Assembly (NCBI RefSeq): GCF_028583425.1
Contig: NC_072807.1
Location: forward strand, 33,113,001-33,177,000
Length of the DNA stretch: 64,000 bases
Origin: Eublepharis macularius
Taxonomy: Eukaryota; Chordata; Lepidosauria; Squamata; Eublepharidae
Direction of reading: 5' to 3'
The notes beneath the pieces were generated by a model that was not told where the DNA came from, did not search any database, and worked only from the letters and a program-made list of their open reading frames with translations. Each line of letters opens with the position of its first letter. Position 1 is the first letter of the stretch. This document shows, piece after piece, positions 45,095-58,129 of the stretch. The translations under genes were made by a program, and so were the position numbers.

Positions 45095-45312
45095 GCCGCC
45101 GCCTGGGAAATTATTTATTATATTTTTATTATGACTGAGATTTTATAATGCTTTTAATGATTGTTATAATGTTTTTAATGATTGCATGTAATTGTGTTAC
45201 TGTGTTTTTAAATGAGGCGATCCACCCTGAGCCCGCTTGCAGGGAAGGCGGAATAGAAATCCAATAAAACGAAGGAAGGAAGGAAGGAAGGAAGGAAGGA
45301 AGGAAGGAAGAA
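45095..45312 (+). repeat. CR1/L2-type LINE tail with (AAGG)n microsatellite
   Basis: GATCCACCCTGAGCCCGCTT, GCAGGGAAGGCGGAATAGAA, then AATCCAATAAAACG and about ten AAGG units. The 300 bases that follow (45320-45620) are very G+C-rich with internal GCCCTGCNGG-type repeats and no credible gene. Confidence 0.7.
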
Positions 45313-46769
45313 GCAGCTGCCCAGACTTCACGTGGAGGGGGGGCATCAGGGGGTGGCTGGCTGCCCCCTCTCCTATGGGGCAGGTGAATGGCGTGGGCAG
45401 CCACGCTGCCCTTTGCCCGCCCTGCAGGACAGGGGGTGCACAGCAAGCCGGCTGCCCCCTGCCCTGCGGGGCAGACGAAAGGCAGCGCAGGGGGCTGTGA
45501 GGCTGCCCATGCTGCCGCCTGCGAGCTCCAGCAGCTGGCAGCTGCTCCCAGCGCCGCCTCCCTGTCAGTGCCGGGGGCAGACTACCCCCCCTGCCCCCCC
45601 TCGATCCGGCTCTGGCATCAGCCATGGCCCTAACTCTGAAGGAGGGAGGAAGAAGAGCATGTTCTGTTGGGGGTTTGGGCAGCTTTCTTCCAGAGGCAGC
45701 AGTGGACCCTGCTCATCCCGGACAGAGTGAGCCACTCTTGCTTGTCTCTGGTAGGGGGGATGTTGCAGGGACTGCGATGATTCTGGGCCCCCCTACTGGT
45801 CTTTTGCCGAGAGCCTCAGAATCACTAAGACTACCCGTGGCCAACAGACTGGAAAAGCTGAACCTGGTCAGTTCAAGGTGTGGAAATCATCAGCCGCTGC
45901 TTCTCACAGCACGGAGATCAGCAAATAGACCTACCAGGTCAGGCCGCTCTTTGAAAGCACAAGAACAGAGGCAAGCGAATGAGGGTGGCAACCTGACTTT
46001 CAAAAGAGGACCACGGGATGGACTCCAGCTCAAATCAAGCTTTGCTATCCAGAGTACAGACAGGTGATGTTCCGATCTTTGACTGTGACAACTCCCACTT
46101 TTAAAAAATCCTAATATTTTGTACCCTATGGGAACATAGAGGCACACACCCGTATGCTCGGCATCCCTCTTCTGCTTAGCAGCTCTTGTCTGCGTGACTC
46201 TGCTCCTTAGGCCCTGGCTGCTGGGATTTTTCTTCTTTCTGAATGTCATGATCCTGGCTGGGCGACACACCTGCTTTCCACGGGTCTGTGACTTTCTCAA
46301 TAGACGTGACCGACAGCTGTTCGTCTTGTTTGAATGGGACCGAGATGTCCTCTTGCACCTGAGCCGAGCCGAGCGTGTCTTTCCTCAGAGAATGATGGGC
46401 AAAGCAGAGGCAAGGATTGACAAACACATTTCTGGAGTGTCTGCAAAGATTAAAGGCCTGAATGCTGAAGTGTATGAGGATGCCGGCCGAATTGCAACAG
46501 CTAGGCAAAGAGGCCATTTCCTAGAGAGTTACTATGCAGGCAGGAGGAAGCAAGGAAGCATTGGCGTGAATAATAATGAGCTGGCCCCATATGAATTGCG
46601 GGTGGACATCTATTCCAGGTTTTCTGCCCTTTGAGTTACCTTGTTAAAATCTTTGTCACTGTAATTTTTTAGTCATTCTTCAGGGCCCTTCACACGGGCT
46701 CCTGAACACTTTTCTAAGCCTAGGAGATTCAGAAGTGTGTAACTTTGTTTAGAATTGAACTGTAACAGT

Positions 46770-47232
46770 CTCTCTACACGTTACTTCTTTTACATGTTCT
46801 CCGTAAGTGCTCCATGGAGCCAACCTGTGCTTTGCGCAGACACACATCAGATTGGGGATTGGCTTCTATTAAAAAACCAGAGTGTAAATGGGCTCGGAAA
46901 GCTGTTGCCAGGGGAGGAAGAACTCCTGCCTTTCTCCCAAGCTTCCCCCCCCATGCAAAAACAGTGCGGGTGGGAGAGTTTTCCCCTTTCTGCAGCTGCA
47001 TGTGAACACAATATCTCCACGTCGAGCAGCAGAAATGGGGAAACGTCTCCCCGCCAGATGGGGAAAAAAGCTTGGAAGAAAGGCGGGAGCTTCCCTCCTC
47101 CAGAGGCAGCTTTCTGAGCCTATTTGCATGCTGGTTTTTTTTCCTAAATAGAAGCCAAGCCAAGGTGTGTATCGGTGCAAAGCACAGGATGGCTCCATGG
47201 AGAACTCGTAAAAGAAGTAACTGTGTAGAGAG
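46770..47232. mobile_element. Large snap-back element, about 463 bp
   Basis: Arms CTCTCTACACGTTACTTCTT and its complement at the right end. The match continues inwards through CCATGGAGCCAACCTGTGCT and GGCTTCTATT for roughly 200 bases per arm. Open frames on both strands echo one another because of the palindrome. Confidence 0.75.
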
Positions 47233-47233
47233 T

Positions 47234-47311
47234 GCAATCCTAAACAGTTACTCCAGTCTATGTCCCCAAAAATCAGTAGGCTTAGACTAGAATAACTCTG
47301 CTTAGGATTGC
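47234..47311. mobile_element. 78-bp palindromic element, copy 2
   Basis: Starts GCAATCCTAAACAGTTACTC and ends CTCTGCTTAGGATTGC. Same family as 36121-36200. It abuts the preceding snap-back element. Confidence 0.8.
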
Positions 47312-47348
47312 GTTGCTAGTCTCTTGAAGAAGTTGGATGCACTGTAGA

Positions 47349-47567
47349 CTGAGAGCCAAGCTACAAGTGATGCCTGACACAGGTTGGACACTTGTCAGCT
47401 TCCCTCAGGTTTTGATGGGAAATGTAGGCGTCCTGGTCTTGCAGCTTGGCTCTCCATTACAGCTGCAAGACCAGGATGCCTACATTTCCCATCAAAACTT
47501 GAGGGAAGCTGACAAGTGTCCAACCTGTGTCAGGCGTCACTTGTTGCTTGGCTCTCAGCGGTCTTGT
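47349..47567. mobile_element. Snap-back short DNA element, copy 2
   Basis: Ends CTGAGAGCCAAGC and GCTTGGCTCTCAG are perfect 13-bp inverted repeats. The inside matches 13790-13990 almost throughout (GACACAGGTTGGACACTTGT, CAGCTTCCCTCA). Confidence 0.8.
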
Positions 47568-48179
47568 TGTGACACCTTAAAGGTAACAGGCTCTTATTTT
47601 AGCATAAGCTTTTGTGAACTAAAGTCTGCCAGTAAACCAAACCGAGAGCCCACTAGTGAACGCAATCGAGGAGCGTGTTGACTAACGCTGCTCCAGCCAG
47701 CAAGTCTGCTAGACCCAGGCATGTATTTCTTCCTAGCTGTCAGCTAGAGTAATGGCCCATTGGGATATTTCTCGGTGAGTTCAATGGCCAGTCCATCCCA
47801 GCAGGGCTGTGCACTGTTGATGCGACATCTGTAAATGAAAGGAGGGCAAATAAACCCAAGAAATGATGCATAGTGTCAGAGGAGGGGTGAAAGGAGCTTG
47901 TCCTTATTTCCATCTGCAAAATCCCGAAAAGGAACACCGCTTGCCAGACAGACAGATAATAGCCTTTAAGCACTCTCTGTCTCTCCCTGTTTTCCATTCA
48001 CATTTTCTCCCTCCGTCTGAATCCTCCCCATCAATGCCTCTTCTTTTGTCTCTACTCTTTTAAAACAATTAAGCCATTCTCCACTCCCACGGCTCTCTCT
48101 GGTCTTTTTCTACCCAACCTCCTCCCCTACCTCCTGCTCTCCCCTCATCCCTCTCTCCATTTAAAATATATGTGTGTAT

Positions 48180-48480
48180 ATATATACATGAGATAATTTC
48201 AGCTTTTTCCTTCACTTGGGATAAATGAGCCACTCTTGTCCTCCAGCCAATAAGCTGACAGGGTAATGAATGGCTTTGGATGGCAATTAGCGGATGGAGT
48301 TGCTAATAATGAAATTCATTTACATTTTAAGCACTGCAGAGAGAAAGAGAGCAAGCAGTAAAGCTGGGCTCTGTCATTAGCACCCCCCCCCCAAGATTGC
48401 TAGTCTGTGCTGGGGTGGGCAGGGGGAGAAGCTCCCTACCAATCAGCTTTAGTGAGGTGGAAACTGTTTAACATGATTGC
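48180..48480. promoter_or_regulatory. Possible conserved non-coding element (candidate enhancer)
   Basis: Unlike its surroundings it has no repeat signature. It is rich in AT-type homeodomain sites (CAATTAG, TTGCTAATAATGAAATTCAT, GGTAATGAATGG). It resembles vertebrate conserved non-coding DNA by texture only. No comparison could be made. Confidence 0.25.
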
Positions 48481-49706
48481 GCTTCATCGTTCTCATTTAG
48501 AAAGCTGAAATACGGAAAGAGTTTGTTAGAGCAGGCGATGAGATGCCAAACGTTTGCCTGGGATTTCAATAGCCAATCAACCCAGCTCTAGGGAGGTAAC
48601 CTGCACAGAAAGGGATGCTGTCTTTCCGAGCTCCCTTTTGGGAGGAAAAATACCCAGCGGGCCCAGAATAACATCTGTAGCACACACTGTCCTGTGGTTG
48701 GTTTTGCATAGCTGCAAGCTAGCCTATAACAGGGAGAGAAACAGTCACACTGGGCCATATAAAGTGAACGGCTCCCCAGATGTGCATTAGTGTCTCCAAC
48801 ATCTGTATGGGCTACCCAGCATTCCAAGCACACTGCTTTCAAGTTTCATGAGATCTCAGAGGCTGCCTCCTGCCCAAAATTTTGTTTAAGTACCCGCAGG
48901 AGGGTCGGATACATTATAATGAGTTTGGGGAACGATGGCCGCCATTTCTGCAACGCTGGAACGAAGCAATATCAATGGAAAATATCCAACAAAAGCATGA
49001 ACCTTGATGTAGGGAAAGCATAGAAGGAGAATCTGAGCTAGGTGAGAGTAAAGAGATGTTTAGGATTAATTTATTCAGACAAATGTAGGAAATGTGTGGT
49101 TTGTATTGTTTCTTACAAACATGTGTTTAAGGTTAAGAAATGGTTTACCTGTTGAATGTTTGCATCATACCATGTTAGTATATTTTTATATTCAGGTCAT
49201 TGTTTAAAAAAAAATTAAAAGACTCTTCATTCGTTTTATAGAATGCAAAACCCCAACTGTCACAAAGCAGCGACTGCACTTTATGCTGGGTGCACTTTAA
49301 ACAGAAAGCACTTTATCTAAGGTGAACCTTAAACAAAAAGCACTTTATGCAGAGAACATTAGAGGGTTGGAAAAAATGAATGAGGTTTTGACTTTGACGT
49401 TCATTTAAAAAAGGATACAACTGCAATGTGTGAGGCTGCCCTCCCATTAAAGAAAATTGTTGCCTCTGGTTTGTAGAACCAGCCCATCCATTAAGCATGC
49501 CTAGGGCGCCAGAGGGGGAGGGGTGCCCAAATCAGTCCTGTTGCTGCTCCACCCACCCACCATGTCAGGGTCTGCCATGGCAAGTGGTGAGGGAAGAGGA
49601 GAGAGGGTGGTGACTTTCCCACAGCGCAGGGGGTAGCAAATACTTAGTCTTTCCCTTCTGCTTTGAACACCCTACTGAATGTGCTCAGTAGCCTTATAGC
49701 CACCAA

Positions 49707-50142
49707 CAGCGCTCATTTCAATGGGGAACGTGCAGGAACACAGTTCCGGCAGTTCCCCAAAGAGGTCACATGTCAGGTGGACCCACCCACCTGACTCTCA
49801 GCCATTTTGGGCCCGTTTCAGCCTGGATTGGGGCCGAAACAGCCTGGATCGGGCCTCTGACGGGTGGTGGATCACTCTCCCACTCAGCAGTGGCCCAATC
49901 CTGACCATTTTGGGCCCCTTTTTGGCCATTTTCAGCCCCTTTTTTGCCATTTTTGCCTGAATGGCCAGGATTGGGTCCAAAACAGCCAGGATAGATGATG
50001 TCCGGGGGTGTGGCATATGCAAATCAGTTGTGCTAATGTCACACTTCCGATGATGGCAAGGGGTGTGGCATATGCTAATGAGTTGTGCTAGTCAGTTATG
50101 TTAATGAGTTCCGCCAGCTCTTTTTCTACAAAATGACCCCTG
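49707..50142. mobile_element. Short hAT-type DNA transposon
   Basis: Starts CAGCGCTCATTTCAAT and ends TACAAAATGACCCCTG. Exact octamer GCCACCAA on both sides (49699-49706 and 50143-50150). The inside matches 34186-34754. Confidence 0.9.
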
Positions 50143-51372
50143 GCCACCAACATTTTCCCCAAATGAAAACAGGGACACCCTTGTAGCTCCACTGACCTCA
50201 CACTAAAGACCATTGCCTACTCCCCCCACTCCCGGTGCATGCAATATGCTTTGCGTAATGTTCCATTCCCCCTGTTAATTTTCTCTGCGACAGCCTGTCT
50301 TGAGCTGATTTTTAAAAAGTTTTGTTCTTTTGGTTAAAGAGAAATATGATTCTCCTGTAATGTTTTCAAGACTCCAAAATACACTTCAGTGCATGAGCAA
50401 CAATTGCAGTGCCGTAGTGTTCTTGTGTACACCGTGCAGCAGCAGGCAGCGCTCTGCATGGTGCCACAGTGTCTATGTGCATTTCTTCACATGTGTGTAA
50501 GAGGCGCAGGACTGTTTCAGCCTCCCAATCTACCCTGCTATGCCTCCTTCCTAGATGCAAACCTTTATGCACAGCTTGCGGTGGGTGAGCAGAGAACTTC
50601 TAGAGGGGATATAAATCTCTAGAGCTTCATTAACCTCCCGAGAACCATTCCAGCTAAGTTACAAGAATCAAGCCACAGCCAGAGGGTTGTGCTTTTTGCA
50701 ATTACCATCTGTGGCTTTTAATTTAAAAACAACAATAACAGGATTTAGCATCTGTCACAATATCTGACAGTTTTCACAGAAGCATTAAAGAATCTGGGGA
50801 GTTCTGAGAGAACATCAGGCATTGCTACAAAACAGTAAAACTGTTGTTGGCTATGGATGAAGCCAGGTTCTTCTCCTTCTACACATGGAAAGGACACATT
50901 ATTGGCAAACCAGAGGGTGCATGCAGACTACAAACCTTGGTTTATAAACAACTTGATGAAATCCCAGTTGGTTATGAAATCCAGTTGCAAACAAATTGGA
51001 GTTTGCTGGCTAGTGTCAAACTGGAATTTCAGTCTAGGGTTTGTAGCTTGTTTGTTAACCAAAGTTTGCACAAATGTTTATATCCATATTGACAAACCAC
51101 GGTTTGTTGACTAGCACTGTCATATGCATATATGAACATATGAAGCTGTCACTTGCTAATTCTGCACTCATTGGATAATGCACTTTCAATGCACTTTAGC
51201 AATCATTTGGAAGTGGATTTTTTGTTTCAGACATGAAAAATTCAGTTCCAAATGATCTCTAAAGAGGATTGGAAGTGCATGATCCAATGTGTGTGGAATC
51301 AGCATTATACTGAATCAGACCATGACTGAGTGGTGATATGAAAGACTCCAACCTGAGAACATGGAGAGCCAC

Positions 51373-51576
51373 TAGGCTTGCCAGCCTCCAGGTGGTGGCT
51401 GGAGATCTCCCAGAATTGCAGTCGCCCTCCAGGCCATAGAGATCAGTTCCCCTGGAGAAAGTGGCAACTTCAGAAGGCAGATTGTGACGTTGTACCCTGC
51501 TATCCCCAAACCCTACCCTCTCCAGGCTCCACCCCAAAATCTCCAGCAATTTCCCAGCCTGGAGTTGGCAACCCTA
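51373..51576. mobile_element. Short hAT-type DNA transposon
   Basis: Ends TAGGCTTGCCAG and TTGGCAACCCTA. Exact octamer AGAGCCAC on both sides (51365-51372 and 51577-51584). Confidence 0.9.
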
Positions 51577-52600
51577 AGAGCCACTGGCAGTTGGAGTAGA
51601 CTATATTGATCTTGAGAGACAAACGGCCTGATTTAATGCAGGGCAACTTTGTGAGGTCAACATGCCCGGTGCTGGCCCTGCTCTGAAATCAGGATTCTGT
51701 TTAAAACCGAATCAAGAACCTTAACTTCTTAGCTTGCCATAAAACTTTATGCCCTGACTTAAACAGACCACCCCAAGCCTTGTTTTTGAGCATTTGTTCT
51801 GCGCTAATACCTTCTCTGAATGGCTGCCAGCTCCCCGCCAATTTGTCCCCCCCCCCCCATGCTGCTCTTTCTTGCCTGGAGAGGCAGCGTTTAGAAAGAA
51901 AGCACAGGGCAGGTGTCGGCTTCATCAGCTTCAGCTCAGCTGCCGAAGAAGATAAGCCGCTCTCACTCCTGCATGCAAACGAAGAAATTCGCGATAGAAT
52001 GGCAGACAAGGATCAGGCAGGCCTGGGTTCGAATCCCCCATTCTACCACGAATGACAGTCCTATTTGCTCAACCAAATCCACTTTCACTCAGCCTAATGT
52101 GCATCTTGACTTTGTTTGTAGCTGCAGTGTCTGTAATGCACAGCAGCGCCCTGGCACTGCCAAATGTACAACATGTGCCAGCAGTGGTGGTTGACTCCAC
52201 CATATTGTGTCACTGTTTTTTTAAAAAAAACTTCTGGAAGCAAGGTCAAACATGCCCTGCCAGCAGAGATCAACAGGTCCTAATGATACATAACGTTTTC
52301 CTCAGGTACGTCCCCAAGTCAGGTCACAGCACATGTGGGTTCTGGGAGTTCTGTACTTCCCAGGTGCACAATAGTCTTATTCGGATCATGATTATGGTGC
52401 ACATTAAGAAGGGGCTTAGCCCTTCTCCTCTCGCCTCCTGGTGCTGTTTTCCTGACTGAAATGACTGGGGGAGACTCGGGTTGCCATGTTAGGGCTTCCC
52501 ACAAATTGGGAAGATCTAAGCCCCTCTTCCTCCTGTGCCACAGTTCCAAACAGAATTGGACAACCAAGCTGGTATGAAGCTCTCAGAACACATCTATGGC

Positions 52601-52838
52601 TAGAGTTGTCAATGCCCCTTTGGGGCCTGCAGTTCTCCTAGAATTACAACAGGTCTCTCCAGACAACAGAGATAAGCTCCCCTGAAGGAAATGGCAGCTT
52701 TAGGGAGTGGAACCTATGGCATTACATCCCCATTTAGCTCCCTCCCCTCCCCAAATACTCCCCCTTCCCAAATACTCCCCTCCCCAGGCATTGCAGCCAA
52801 ATCTTCAGGACTCTCCAAAGGCAGATTTGGCAGCCCTA
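52601..52838. mobile_element. Short hAT-type DNA transposon
   Basis: Ends TAGAGTTGTCAATG and TTTGGCAGCCCTA. Octamers TCTATGGC and TCTATGAC differ by one base. A reversed, more worn relative lies at about 52917-53125. Confidence 0.75.
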
Positions 52839-53639
52839 TCTATGACCCAGTCCAGGGGAAAAGAACGTAACACATAGTTAGGCCCTTGGATTTCCCAAAT
52901 CAAACTGGAAACTGGCTAAGGTTGGGAAATTCCTGGAGATTGGGGGGGGGGAGCCAGGGAGAGAGGGGTTTGGGGAAGGGAGGGGCCTCTGTGGGTTATA
53001 ATGCCACAGAGTCCACCCTCCGAAGCAGCCATTTTCTCCAGGGGAACTGACCTCTGTAGTCTGGAGATCAAGTATAATTTTGGGAGATCTTCAGGCCCCT
53101 CCTGGAAGTTGGCAATCTTAGCATGGACATTGACCTCCTTCTAAACAACTACATGGCCCACATTTTTAGACATAATGCTGCAGAAAGCATTCCGGCACAC
53201 AGTCAGTTTAAGCAAAAGCCCACCCTGTTCCCTGTTCCCAGGAGCTTGTTATGGGGATAAATGGGAGGGGGACCATAAGACATCGCCCTGAGCTGCTTCA
53301 AGGATGAATGGGTAAAATATGTGGTCAAAAGAAAGGGCTCCATAGATCATTAACCACGGCCATAGCTTATGCCCTTCAATATTTCACAGACAAATATAGT
53401 AACCCATTGCAACACCCCAATCCCTCTACCAAGGATTGGTAGCGAAAAGAATCCCCCCTTCCCCAAATATATATGGCTGCACATTCTTTGTGGGTTTTCA
53501 CACTGTCTTCGTTTACTTTTTTGCTGATTTAAAAAGGGTTGTGTTTGCTTGTTAGACTAAAGAAAACTTTTTAAAAACCCAAGTGCTAAAGATGGGTAGA
53601 TGTGTTCGTCTGTTTAGGTAAAAGTAAAGGTAGTGCAAG

Positions 53640-53985
53640 TATCATAGAAAAAAGCAAGAGAACGGTAGCACCTACAAGACTAACAAAATTTATTGTCGGT
53701 TATGAGCTTTCGTGAGACGTAGTTCCCTTCTTCAGATTTGCAGATTTCTTCAGATTACACTGTTAGACTCAAATACCCACAGTGGTCCTTATTGTCAGAC
53801 GAGGACTGGAGAGACCTGAGTTCAAATCCCCACCATACCATAGAGTTCACTTGGTGACCTTGAGACAATCACATAATCTCAAATTAAACTCCCTCACAAG
53901 GTTGTTGTGTAGGCAAAAATGCCACCCTGGGCTTTCCAAAGGAAGAAAAGGATAAAAACCAGATAGATAGATAGACAGTTAGGTA
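53640..53985. repeat. Degraded PLE-type end followed by a tRNA-derived SINE
   Basis: 53645-53765 holds GTAGCACCTACAAGACTAAC and GAGCTTTCGTGAGAC, a worn type B end. 53790-53985 holds the SINE B-box GTTCAAATCCCC and a tail running into (AGAT)n. Confidence 0.65.
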
Positions 53986-55587
53986 ACCAGCCATTCCAAA
54001 TATATTTCAGAGTCTCCAGTATGTAAAAAGGCAGGCTATTCACTCTGCATGTTGCCTTAATACTCATGCATATGTATTAACATGGATGCGCGCTAGATAG
54101 GAGATGCCTCCATTTCCCATGCTGAGATTTCACTTCCAGAGACTTTCCTAGATAACTGGACTCAGAAGAATGACTGTTCTGTCAGCCTGCATTTTGACAA
54201 AGCATCCTGAGCAGGCAAAAACAGCCGCCCAGCAGGGCCAACGATTTCCTTGGGACGCATACCAGAAAACAGGACTTGTCCTCAGTCAGTTGGTCGGTTG
54301 AAGAGTATGTGAACTCAGCGAGATTTAAATGAACACAAGATTAGGGTCCATTTACCATCCGGCAATTGCACAACCACTACCAAGAAGTAATAAAAGACCC
54401 GTTCAACAAAGTTTGCTGGAAAAGAATCAGACAGAGAGAACGGTGGCCATTGCAGATAAGGTTCGGTTTTCGCCCCTGCATGGAGGAAAAACAAACCATT
54501 ACGCCAGGGCAAAAGGCAGCAGGGTACCTGGCGGAAAATCCAAGTCCAACTTCAAAAGCATTTGCAAAGACAGATGGGAGGCACAGAATTATCTCACTGG
54601 AGCACAAGCGATTTCCATAGAAATTCAGATGCAGAGCCAAGCCCTGAAGTCCCTCAGCCTTACTGAACCATAATGTTATCGTACACAAGGATGCGCCGCA
54701 GGGATAATCCCTGTGGCATGAAGCCTCTCGGGTCTCAATCTCTGAGCTGGGCAAAACACAGCTTGCTATTCCAAGCTGACACACAGCATTCAGCTGAAAC
54801 AGTACACATCTATCTAGTGTGTGTGTTTTTTAAAAAAATGTGTTAACAAGGATCTTTGCAGTTTCCTTCATTGGAACTGCAACTTTAATTCATTTAATGA
54901 GAGAGATGCATGCCTTAGCGTGCAGTCCCCGAGATCAGCAATCCATTCTCAGGCACCCAAAGAGGCCACGTTCGGTGGAGGTCCCAATGACAAATTGATA
55001 ACCTCACAACTGTTTCCTTGTTTCCTCCTGTTTTTAACAGCTTGCAGGGCTTAAAAAATTGTAATCCTACTGAGATATCTGACACAGAATTGGGGTTCGG
55101 TTGAATGTGACTCAGTGATATCCAGATGTGTGGTTTAGCTTCCAAAATTGGTGGGGAGGATAAGACATGGGTCAGGCCATGGCTGTAGGGAAGGGTGTTT
55201 TTTTTTTAACCCTTTGCTCCATATCATTCCCCTGGTCAAAAATGCCCCGTTGCTTCCTCAACCTTCTAATCAAAAAGGCCCTTTGTTTTCTTATTTCCAC
55301 AATCAAATTTTCTCCCTTGCTTCAGCGCTATTTCCCTGACTCAACCTCCCCCCTCTCCCCCAGTAAGACTCAACTCCAGTAGGGAGACAAGGCAGGCGCC
55401 TAAACTTCCCCAGACATTTTCAGACCCTTTTTAGAAGGTAGAGCAGTCCAGCCCTGGAAGGGGAGCAGCGTAATACTATGCAGAGGTTCCACCCAGGAAC
55501 TTGTCAACCAAACTTTACAGGTATAGAAACTTCCAGTGGCTGTTGGCTCTGACGGTTGCTATAGCCAGTAAGAGGAAAGCTGAGGAG

Positions 55588-55795
55588 GGGCTGTGGCTCA
55601 GTGGAAGAGCCTCTGCTTGGCATGCAGAAGGTCTCAGGTTCAAGCTCAGTCCTCTCCATTTAAAAGGATCAGGCAGTAAATGTTATGAAAAGTCCTCTTT
55701 GAGACCCTGGAGGGCAGCTGCCAGTCCGGGCAGACAATACTGACCATGATGGACCAAGGGTTTGATTCAGTATAAGGCGGCTTCATGTATATAAA
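55588..55795 (+). repeat. tRNA-derived SINE (GGGGCTGTGGCTCAG type)
   Basis: A-box GCTGTGGCTCAGTGG, B-box GGTTCAAGCTC, tail TTTGATTCAGTATAAGGCGG. Nearly full length. Confidence 0.8.
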
Positions 55796-56224
55796 GCTCA
55801 CAAAAAGAAGGCACTCCTGGCTGAATCAAATGAAACCAACAGGAAGGAATTCCCAACCAGGGTTAGCACACAATCGTTACAGCAATTAATACAATTCTTC
55901 AAAATATTTCAATATTATTCAAGTCAATCCCCTTAAAGTGACAACACGTGAATATAAAGTGCTCATTCATTAATGTCAATAAATAGACTCAATAAAAACA
56001 ATGAATAGTTCATAAATACAATAAAGTTTTCAAAACCCAAACACCCTCCCCCCTCTTCTTTAAGGAGGAAGGACACATAACTCTGGGAAGAAAACCCAAC
56101 AGGTAAGTGACCCATTCCACAGGGATAATACAGTCCTGAAAAGTCTAATGTTTCTATCCTTTGCAGATGCTCAAGTGGACGATGACAGACAACTCCAAGC
56201 CCTAACTGGGGCCGGCTATTGAAA

Positions 56225-56265
56225 ACGCAGATTTCGTCCGATGGACTTCTTCAGGGGCAAGGATA
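56225..56265 (-). ncRNA. Hammerhead-like motif of a third PLE type (type C)
   Basis: On minus: CTGAAGA (complement of 56248-56254), stem II GTCC/GGAC, GAAA (complement of 56232-56235). Text of the form CCTGAAGAAGTCC...GGACGAAA is characteristic of Penelope-like ends in many vertebrates. The stem III and cut-site region deviates, so activity is doubtful. Borders of the host element (about 55800-56300) are unclear. Confidence 0.45.
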
Positions 56266-58129
56266 TTGTCCACAGTGGCATTTACGGCATTATTCCTTGT
56301 TAACACTCATAGCCCGGAAAATGGCGATCAGCTCTTCAATTGCGCCAATCCTCCACCACCATTTCCAGGCTTACATATGTCTTGAGACAAGATGTTTCCC
56401 GATGTACATATGCCTCCTGACATACTATCCCATATGAACGGATCTCCTCTTTGGAGGCCCTGAGCTGTTTGTCCCTGAATAAGGTGAGTGGTCAGGAAAG
56501 ATGGGGGTCTCTTCTGCCTTGGCAGTGTTGTCCTGGAACCCCTTGCCCGCGCTGATTTCCTTCATGGCAAGTCTTCCTTCCCTACTAGGTTCTAACATCC
56601 CTTTCCGTCCAGTCTTTGTACTAAGGTTGCTGCCTGCCTCTTGTACTTTAACATCTTTAATCAGTACTGTGGTTCTTTCTAATTATTATCTGTTGCGGCC
56701 CGTTGGTTTTACTGCTGAGGCTTTAGCGATCCATTTGATTCAGGCTTTTTCGTTAATATTATCGATCTTATTTCTTCCGATTTATTTTGGCTATTTATAT
56801 CTAATATTTTGGCTATTGTGTTGGAATTATATCAGTATGGGTGGGATATTCTAAGCTATTTGTAGACCACTGGATAAGTGAAACCTTCACTGTTTCATGT
56901 TAATACACTATGCATTTTGCTTGGCCTGCCTTTAATAGCTTCCTCTTTTATCATCCTAATACTTAACATGTTATTATTTGATCATCTTTTTTGCAATGGC
57001 AGCTTTTATTGTTGCTGCCAGGCACAGAATTCTCTTTTTTTATTACTAGGCTGGTTTCTGTGGGACTGTTTGTTTTTTTACTAGCCACTGGAGATGTAGG
57101 TATTGTGGTCACCATTGGTCCTGCTATTTTTACAAAGTTTTGTTGCCATTGTTGTTTGCAAGAATTATAATTTTGAGTGGGTCAGGGAAAAAATTATAAG
57201 CTGTCTTGGACGAGAGCAGGACAGAAACCCTCTGCCGCAAATTCTGTTAGTCTTATAGGTGCTTTCTGGACTCTTGCTCTTTTCTACAGAAACCTTCTGG
57301 TTATTTGTTTAAAAATTTTAAGTCCACTGAAATCAACAGACTTAGAAAGATGTGAGGACTGTACCAGACTATGCAGTTAAGTTTTCTCTTGGTGAGGCCC
57401 GCAGTATAGAATGCCTCTCTTGAACCTGCTCTAGAGGGGGCCAGTGGTTCAATGGCATACTTTCTTAGGAGCGATTTTTAAATTCCTGCAGCATAGTGAT
57501 TAAGTGGTTGGGTTGCAAATCAGCTCTCTGCTGGTTGGAATCCCGAGACTGCTGTGAGCTCAGCAGGTGGCCTTGGGGAAGCCACTCCTATCAGCCCAGC
57601 TCCCCAGCTGCTTTGTGGAGATAATAACAACACTGTGAGTGGAGGCACTAATCTGTCTAGAAGAGTGGTGCATATATATTTGCACAATTTGTTGTTGTTT
57701 TTGTTAATAATAATAATAAACTTCATTTTGGAACTTGATTGCAAAGTAACTTATACACATGACACTGCCTTATAATGAATCAGACAATTGGTCCATCAAG
57801 GTCCATATTGTCTACCTAGGCTGGCAGCTGCTCTCCAGGTCTCAGGTGCAGTTTTTTCACATCACCTATTTATTGCCTGCTCCTTTTTCCTGGAGATGGC
57901 AAGGATCGAACCTGGCACCTTCTGCATGCCAAGCAGAGACTCTTCCACTGAGCCTCCCTGACATCCTCCCTCCTCAGAACAAAACGCAGGCATTTCACAT
58001 GTTTATAAAATTGATTTTTATATAATATACGTAATGATTTTAGATAATTGATATAACTTCGGCTTGTAGCATTACTGAGCCACAGGTTACATTTTATCAC
58101 CGCTCTGCGGTTTAGGCAGACGCGAATCC

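Noticed and set aside
46194-46634. A 146-codon open frame on plus with a hydrophobic N-terminus
   Set aside because: Looks like a signal-anchor by chance; no motif, no splice or promoter context, and the minus strand is open over much of the same stretch.
56501-57084. Hydrophobic open frames suggesting a membrane protein
   Set aside because: T-rich low-complexity DNA gives Leu/Phe-rich translations; no family match and no promoter.
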